In this document: positions 39,099 to 42,764 of the stretch, one piece after another | Numbering within the stretch: the first letter of the stretch is position 1 | Layout: every line of letters begins with the position of its first letter | Origin: UBA11524 sp964547515 | Lineage (GTDB): Bacteria; Bacillota; Clostridia; Christensenellales; Aristaeellaceae | Direction of reading: 5' to 3' | DNA: 42,764 bases | Assembly (NCBI GenBank): GCA_964547515.1 | Contig: CAZJOA010000007.1 | Coordinates: forward strand, 1 to 42,764 | Translations under genes and position numbers: made by a program | Notes under the pieces: generated by a model | What the model was told of the DNA's origin: nothing | The model's input: only the letters and a program-made list of their open reading frames with translations | Database searches by the model: none

Positions 39099-40277
39099 TT
39101 ATTCGATGCCGCGCTCCGCGTCGTATTCCCTCCACAGGGGCGCATAGATGTTCACGGCCTGCTCGTGCTCCTGGAGCGTGCGCGAGAAATGCAGCTCGCC
39201 GCTCTCCGGGTCCTTGGCGCAGAAGTACAGGTAGTTCTCCGCCAGATAGGTCTCATCCGGATACAGCGCCGCCTGGATCGCCGCCCTGGACGGGCTGCAT
39301 ATCGGCCCCAGCGGCAGTCCCGTCACCTGGTAGGTGTTGTAGGGGCTGTTCAGCGCCAGATCGCTGTTGGTCAGGCTCATCCTGCGCACACCGGTGACAT
39401 AGTGGATGGTCACGTCGCTCTGGAGCTTCATGCCGGCCTTCAGGCGGTTATGGAACACTGCGGACGTCTTGGTGAAATCGCTGTCCTTGGCCTCCTTCTG
39501 GATGAGGGAGGCCAGGGTGAACACCTCGTCCATGGTCATGCCCAGATCGGCGGCACGCTCCTGATATTCCGCCGGATAGACGCGATCCGTCTGACTGAGC
39601 AGCTTGCGGATGATGTCCTCCGCCGTTGCCGTGACGTACACCTCATAGGTGTCCGGCGCAAGATAGCCCTCCAGGACGTATTTGCGCTGGCTGACATTCT
39701 TGCCGGACAGCACGTCCGCGATGTAATAATAATCGGCGAACCGGCTGCCCGTGCGGCACAGGTCAAGGAACTCCGTGCTGTCGGTCAGTACGCCGTCCTC
39801 CACCAGCCTGGCGGCGAATTCCTCGATCGTCCACCCCGGAATGAGGGTGATGTCACGCACGATGGGATTGCCGTCCCCCGTGGTGAGCTGTTCGGCGATC
39901 TCCGTCATGGTCATGGCGGGTGTCAGCAGATACGACCCGGCCTGGATCTTCTGCCCCATGCCCGCAAAGTCGCAGTAGTACTTGAAGACCGTGCGGTTGC
40001 GGATCAGCCCGGCCTCCTCCAGATTGTTCGCCACGCGGGTCAGGCTCTGACCGCTTTCCACCCGGAAGGCCACCTGCTGAACATCCTCCGCATTCGCCGG
40101 GGCGAGGTACTCCTCATACACGGCGCTCCAGATGCTCCACAGGATGCCGATGACCAGCAGGACGCTCCCCCCCAGCACCAGGATGGGACGCACGATGCGC
40201 CACAGTGCGCTGTACCAGTATGGGCCGTATCGCCGCTCATCGCGGACGCTTCTGTAGGTGTCATTGCGCTTGTCCAT
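39099..40277 (-). CDS. mltG: Endolytic murein transglycosylase
   Basis: This 392-residue MltG (YceG-like) cleaves nascent glycan strands to set their length. A cytoplasmic basic N-terminus and one transmembrane helix (about 28-50) are followed by a LysM-like segment (FRVESGQSLTRVANNLEEAGLI) and the catalytic domain. The catalytic Glu is E262 in TLASLIQKEAK. The conserved C-terminal NSPYNTYQVTGLPLGPICSPSRAAI is also present. GGGAGG lies before the ATG. It follows the ylbF-like gene by 33 bases. Confidence 0.95.
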   Translation of the reverse strand: MDKRNDTYRSVRDERRYGPYWYSALWRIVRPILVLGGSVLLVIGILWSIWSAVYEEYLAPANAEDVQQVAFRVESGQSLTRVANNLEEAGLIRNRTVFKYYCDFAGMGQKIQAGSYLLTPAMTMTEIAEQLTTGDGNPIVRDITLIPGWTIEEFAARLVEDGVLTDSTEFLDLCRTGSRFADYYYIADVLSGKNVSQRKYVLEGYLAPDTYEVYVTATAEDIIRKLLSQTDRVYPAEYQERAADLGMTMDEVFTLASLIQKEAKDSDFTKTSAVFHNRLKAGMKLQSDVTIHYVTGVRRMSLTNSDLALNSPYNTYQVTGLPLGPICSPSRAAIQAALYPDETYLAENYLYFCAKDPESGELHFSRTLQEHEQAVNIYAPLWREYDAERGIE

Positions 40278-40310
40278 TGGACGACCTCCCGCTCAAATGC
40301 TTCCCCTGAC

Positions 40311-40661
40311 TCAGCCATCCACCCCGGGAATGCCCATGTCGATGCCGGCTGCGTCGGTGACGATCTTGAAAATGTCCGCCAGCGCCTGCTGCAGGCGCAT
40401 CTCCGCCAGCATGTACCTGCTGACCGTCGGATTGCCAAACAGCAGCGCCGTGATCCCCTGGAAGCGCTGCATGTCGTCGCTGTCCGGCTCTGCACCCGCG
40501 ACAGCACCCATTTGCAGCTTCACCTGGAGCTTCTTGTATTCCTTGATGAGCGCGGCGGTGGTCTCGTCCGCCATGACCTCATCCTGCAGGCCGTGATAGG
40601 TCTGATACTCCTCGCTCTGACGGATGTCCTGAGCGAGACGATGCGCGTTGGAGTATTCCAT
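40311..40661 (-). CDS. YlbF/YmcA-family protein
   Basis: This 116-residue, largely helical protein matches the YlbF/YmcA (Com_YlbF) family: ALIKEYKKLQVKLQMGAV and FQGITALLFGNPTVSRYMLAEMRLQQALADIFKIVTDAAGIDM. In B. subtilis such proteins form a complex that stimulates RNase Y processing and affects competence and biofilm formation. Its position behind RNase J fits an RNA-decay theme. The only Shine-Dalgarno-like sequence (AAAGGA) is about 16 bases before the ATG, unusually far. A repeat-associated ATG (40747) in another frame runs over its start. Confidence 0.82.
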   Translation of the reverse strand: MEYSNAHRLAQDIRQSEEYQTYHGLQDEVMADETTAALIKEYKKLQVKLQMGAVAGAEPDSDDMQRFQGITALLFGNPTVSRYMLAEMRLQQALADIFKIVTDAAGIDMGIPGVDG

Positions 40662-40737
40662 AATGAATTGTAACCGTCCTTTCCGATCATGAAACGATTG
40701 GGCGCTGGCAATTCTTCCCCGTCAGCGGAAAAAAGGA

Positions 40738-40761
40738 GAAGGCACATGCGTACCCTCTCCT
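40738..40761. repeat. 24-bp direct repeat, copy 1
   Basis: It is identical over 24 bases to 40945-40968. On the minus strand the repeat reads AGGAGAGGGTACGCATG followed by TGCCTTC, that is, a Shine-Dalgarno, an ATG and the next two codons. TTGACA lies 6 bases upstream. Confidence 0.85.
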
Positions 40762-40944
40762 CAGATTGTCAAAAAGCCGTGTTTTCAGCAGCAGTAATTC
40801 GCCGTCTGCAAGACTCTCATCGTATCGACCGGCTTTGCCGGTCGGGCGGGGCGTTTTCCGTAGAAAAATCCCATTTTTCGGAGGAAAACATTCCGCAGCT
40901 ATCCTCGAAAAAGTGGCTTTGCCACTTTTTCGAAACCCTGAAGG
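40762..40944. repeat. Hairpin-rich segment framed by the 24-bp repeats
   Basis: This segment between RNase J and the ylbF-like gene holds three inverted repeats: GACCGGC-TTT-GCCGGTC (40827-40843), GTTTTCC...GGAAAAC with inner AAAAAT-CCC-ATTTTT (40853-40889), and TCGAAAAAGTGGC-TTT-GCCACTTTTTCGA (40905-40933). No gene is convincing, although short frames beginning at the repeat ATGs are open. It could be a non-autonomous repeat element or an intergenic RNA-processing region. Confidence 0.6.
40905..40933 (-). terminator. Terminator hairpin downstream of RNase J
   Basis: A perfect 13-bp stem TCGAAAAAGTGGC/GCCACTTTTTCGA has a 3-base loop. Its 3' arm itself holds the T-run. It can work in either direction. 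It lies 61-89 bases after the RNase J stop and about 30 bases after the predicted start of the transcript from the promoter at 40969. Confidence 0.75.
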
Positions 40945-40968
40945 GAAGGCACATGCGTACCCTCTCCT
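40945..40968. repeat. 24-bp direct repeat, copy 2
   Basis: It is identical to 40738-40761, 207 bases away in the same orientation. It begins one base downstream of the -10 box of the promoter at 40969-40997, so the repeat would form the 5' end of that transcript. Confidence 0.85.
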
Positions 40969-40997
40969 ATGATAGCAGATATGCGGCTTTTCGTCAA
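40969..40997 (-). promoter_or_regulatory. Promoter overlapping the end of RNase J
   Basis: On the minus strand TTGACG (40992-40997) and TATCAT (40969-40974) with an upstream TG are spaced 17 bases apart. The -35 box spans the RNase J stop codon. It would start a transcript near 40962 that meets the hairpin at 40933-40905 after about 30 bases. It may therefore make a short RNA, or by readthrough the ylbF-mltG-U32 mRNA. Confidence 0.6.
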
Positions 40998-42670
40998 ACA
41001 TCCAGGATGATGGGGAGGATCATGGGGTTGCGCTTGATCTTCTCGAAGATATAGCGGTGGAGCTCATCCTTGATGCGGTTCTTGAGCATCGGCCAATCCT
41101 CGCCCGCCAGGCTGGAGGTGGACAGGATCTGACGCACCACATCGCGGGTGTTCTCGATGATGTCCTCATTCTCGCGGACGTAGATGAAGCCGCGGCTGAT
41201 GATGTCCGGGCCGGAGACCAGCTTGCGCTCGTCGCGGTTGATGCCCATCACGACGATGATGAGGCCGTCCTGGGAGAGGTGCTTGCGGTCGCGCAGCACC
41301 ACATTGCCCACGTCACCCACGCCCAGACCGTCCACCAGAATGCCGCCGGTGGGGATCTGCTCGGCGAGGTACAGTCCGCCCTCGTCCATCTCGATCACCT
41401 GGCCGATCTCCGGCAGGACGATGTTCTGGCTCGGCATGCCCATGGATTCCGCCAGTTCGGCATGCTGCCACAGCATGCGGTATTCGCCGTGGACGGGGAT
41501 GAAGTACTTGGGCTTGACCAGGGCGTGCATCAGCTTCAGCTCCTCCTGGCAGGCGTGGCCGGAGACATGCACGGCTTCCATCTTGTGGTAGACCACCTGT
41601 GCGCCGCAGCGGTACAGCTGGTCGATGACACGGCTGATGCCCTTTTCGTTGCCGGGGATGGGGCTGGCGGAGATGATGACCATGTCGGTGGGGCGAATTT
41701 GCAGCTTGCGGTGCTCGGAATACGCCATACGGGTCAGGCCGGCCATGGCCTCGCCCTGAGAGCCGGTGGTCATGACCAGCAGCTCGTCATCGGCATACTG
41801 ATCCAGATCGTCCGCCTCGATCAGCACGCCCTCGGGGATGCGCAGCTCGCCGATCTGCATGCCCACACGGCTGACATTGACCATGCTGCGCCCGATGAAG
41901 CACACCTTGCGCCCATAGGCGACGGCATTGTCGATGACCATCTGCATGCGGTGGATATTGGAGGCGAACATGGCGACGATGACGCGGCCCTTGGCGTCGC
42001 GGAACATCTTCTCGAAGGTCTCGCCGATCTTGCGCTCGGACATGGTCTGACCCGGACGCTCCACATTGGTGGACTCGCACAGCAGCGCCAGTGCGCCGCG
42101 CTCGCCGATCTCGGCGAAGGTCGCCAGGTCGGTCACATGACCGTCGATGGGGGTATAGTCGATCTTGAAGTCACCCGAAACGACGACCGTACCCGCGGGA
42201 CAGGTGATGGCGATGGCGCACGCACCGGCGATGGAATGTCTGACGTGGATGAACTACGCCGTGAAGTGCTTGCCCAGCTTGATCTCGTCGCGGGGCTGCA
42301 CCACCTGCATGGGGATGCCGGACAGGCGATGCTCCTTGAGCTTGAGATCCACCAGCGCCAGAGTCAGCTTCGTGCCGTAGAGCGGCGCGGGCACCTGCCG
42401 CAGGATATACGGTGTCGCGCCGATATGATCCTCATGGCCGTGGGTGAACAGGTAGCCGCGGACGTTCTTCTTCTTCGCCACCAGATAGCTCACGTCGGGG
42501 ATCACCAGATCAACGCCCAGCATATCCTCCTTGGGGAATATCGAGCCGCAGTCCACCACCACAATATCGTCCTCGTATTCGAAGACGGTCATATTCTTGC
42601 CGACCTCATCCACGCCGCCCAGGCTGACGATCCGCAGACGGGCGCTTTGCTTCACATTTCGCGGGGACAC
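40994..42670 (-). pseudogene. rnj: Ribonuclease J with an in-frame TAG (disrupted or recoded)
   Basis: The reading frame encodes a full RNase J (558 codons), a 5'-3' exonuclease/endonuclease of mRNA decay, but TAG at 42254-42256 interrupts it at codon 139. The first part has the HxHxDH site (THGHEDHIGATPY). The second part has GDFKIDYTPIDGHVTDLATF, TTGSQGEAMAG, SASPIPGNEKGISRVIDQLYRCGA, VHVSGHACQEELKLMHALVKPKYFIPVHGEYRM and the C-terminal domain ending RNPMILPIILDV. The frame stays open and homologous on both sides, so only the one codon is wrong. Homologues usually have Glu here (V-E-F-I), so GAG to TAG is the simplest change. The start is GTG at 42670 behind AAAGGAGG. Sequencing error, nonsense mutation and readthrough remain possible. 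Confidence 0.85.
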
Positions 42671-42691
42671 TTGAATCCTCCTTTCTATCGG

Positions 42692-42754
42692 CCCAAATTC
42701 GATTTTCAATCGACTTTGGGCTTCGCGGGGCGATTGCAAGCAATCGCGACCCGC
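42692..42754 (-). other. Two stable hairpins in the RNase J leader
   Basis: Just upstream of the RNase J ribosome-binding site lie two long inverted repeats. The first is CCCAAA-T-TCGATT-TTC-AATCGA-C-TTTGGG (42692-42720). The second is GCGGG-GCGATTGC-AA-GCAATCGC-GA-CCCGC (42725-42754). No T-run follows either on the minus strand. They may be the edge of an upstream repeat, or they may shield or regulate the rnj mRNA. RNase J and RNase E genes are often autoregulated through leader structure, but here that is inference. The window ends at 42764. Confidence 0.5.
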
Positions 42755-42764
42755 TCGTCGCGCA

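Noticed and set aside
42254..42256. Reassignment of TAG as a sense codon in this genome
   Set aside because: Only one internal TAG was found, at a site explained by a single GAG-to-TAG change. The lack of TAG stops is expected to some degree in GC-rich genomes, so a mutation or sequencing error is simpler.

Overview
The window looks like chromosome of a GC-rich member of the Clostridia (Bacillota), probably an uncultured fibre-degrading gut or rumen bacterium. The evidence is a full set of Bacillota housekeeping genes (ctsR-mcsA-mcsB-clpC, rex, mltG, RNase J, RqcH, DnaD/DnaI-type loaders, long-form HPF) next to cellobiose phosphorylase, a GH43-like enzyme and a cluster of secreted dockerin/cohesin-like proteins. 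Lineage below class is inference. Genes are dense, usually have strong Shine-Dalgarno sequences, and end mostly in TGA or TAA.

Layout. 1-1560: an XRE regulator and an AbrB-PIN toxin-antitoxin pair lying between two copies of a 56-bp direct repeat. 1559-6092 (minus): GH43-like protein, hpf and cellobiose phosphorylase, the last with a promoter overlapping a cre/LacI-type operator. 6260-10715 (plus): MBL hydrolase, holA, chorismate mutase, shikimate kinase, flavodoxin-like protein and a serine hydrolase. 10891-15650 (plus): the heat-shock/protein-arginine-phosphorylation operon ctsR-mcsA-mcsB-clpC, with a CtsR box at its promoter. 15705-23903 (minus): five secreted proteins, four with C-terminal dockerins and two with cohesin-like domains. 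23967-27317 (minus): uvrB, a GNAT acetyltransferase and a metallophosphoesterase. 27456-30572 (minus): the methionine transporter operon metQ-metN-metI with its leader. 30628-33542 (plus): DnaD-like protein, DnaI-like loader and a cysteine-less ArsC/Spx-fold protein. 33541-37785 (minus): rex, a VanW/G5 protein and rqcH. 37829-42764 (minus): RNase J, YlbF-like protein, mltG and a U32-family protein.

The most notable region is the methionine transporter locus. Its roughly 400-nt leader encodes a 33-residue peptide with 11 methionines. Downstream is an intrinsic terminator, and three segments can pair as mutually exclusive 1:2, 2:3 and 3:4 helices. That is the complete layout of a trp/his-type ribosome-mediated attenuator, here apparently sensing methionyl-tRNA in place of the SAM riboswitch or T-box usual in Bacillota. 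A second short ORF ending near Cys-Cys lies between the terminator and metQ. MetQ itself is circularly permuted: the half that is normally C-terminal comes first.

Other notable points are an in-frame TAG in RNase J at a position where relatives usually have Glu, an abrupt AT-rich patch bridging two cohesin/dockerin genes, and a 24-bp duplicated SD-ATG motif framing hairpins downstream of RNase J. No tRNA, rRNA, CRISPR array, transposase or phage gene was seen.
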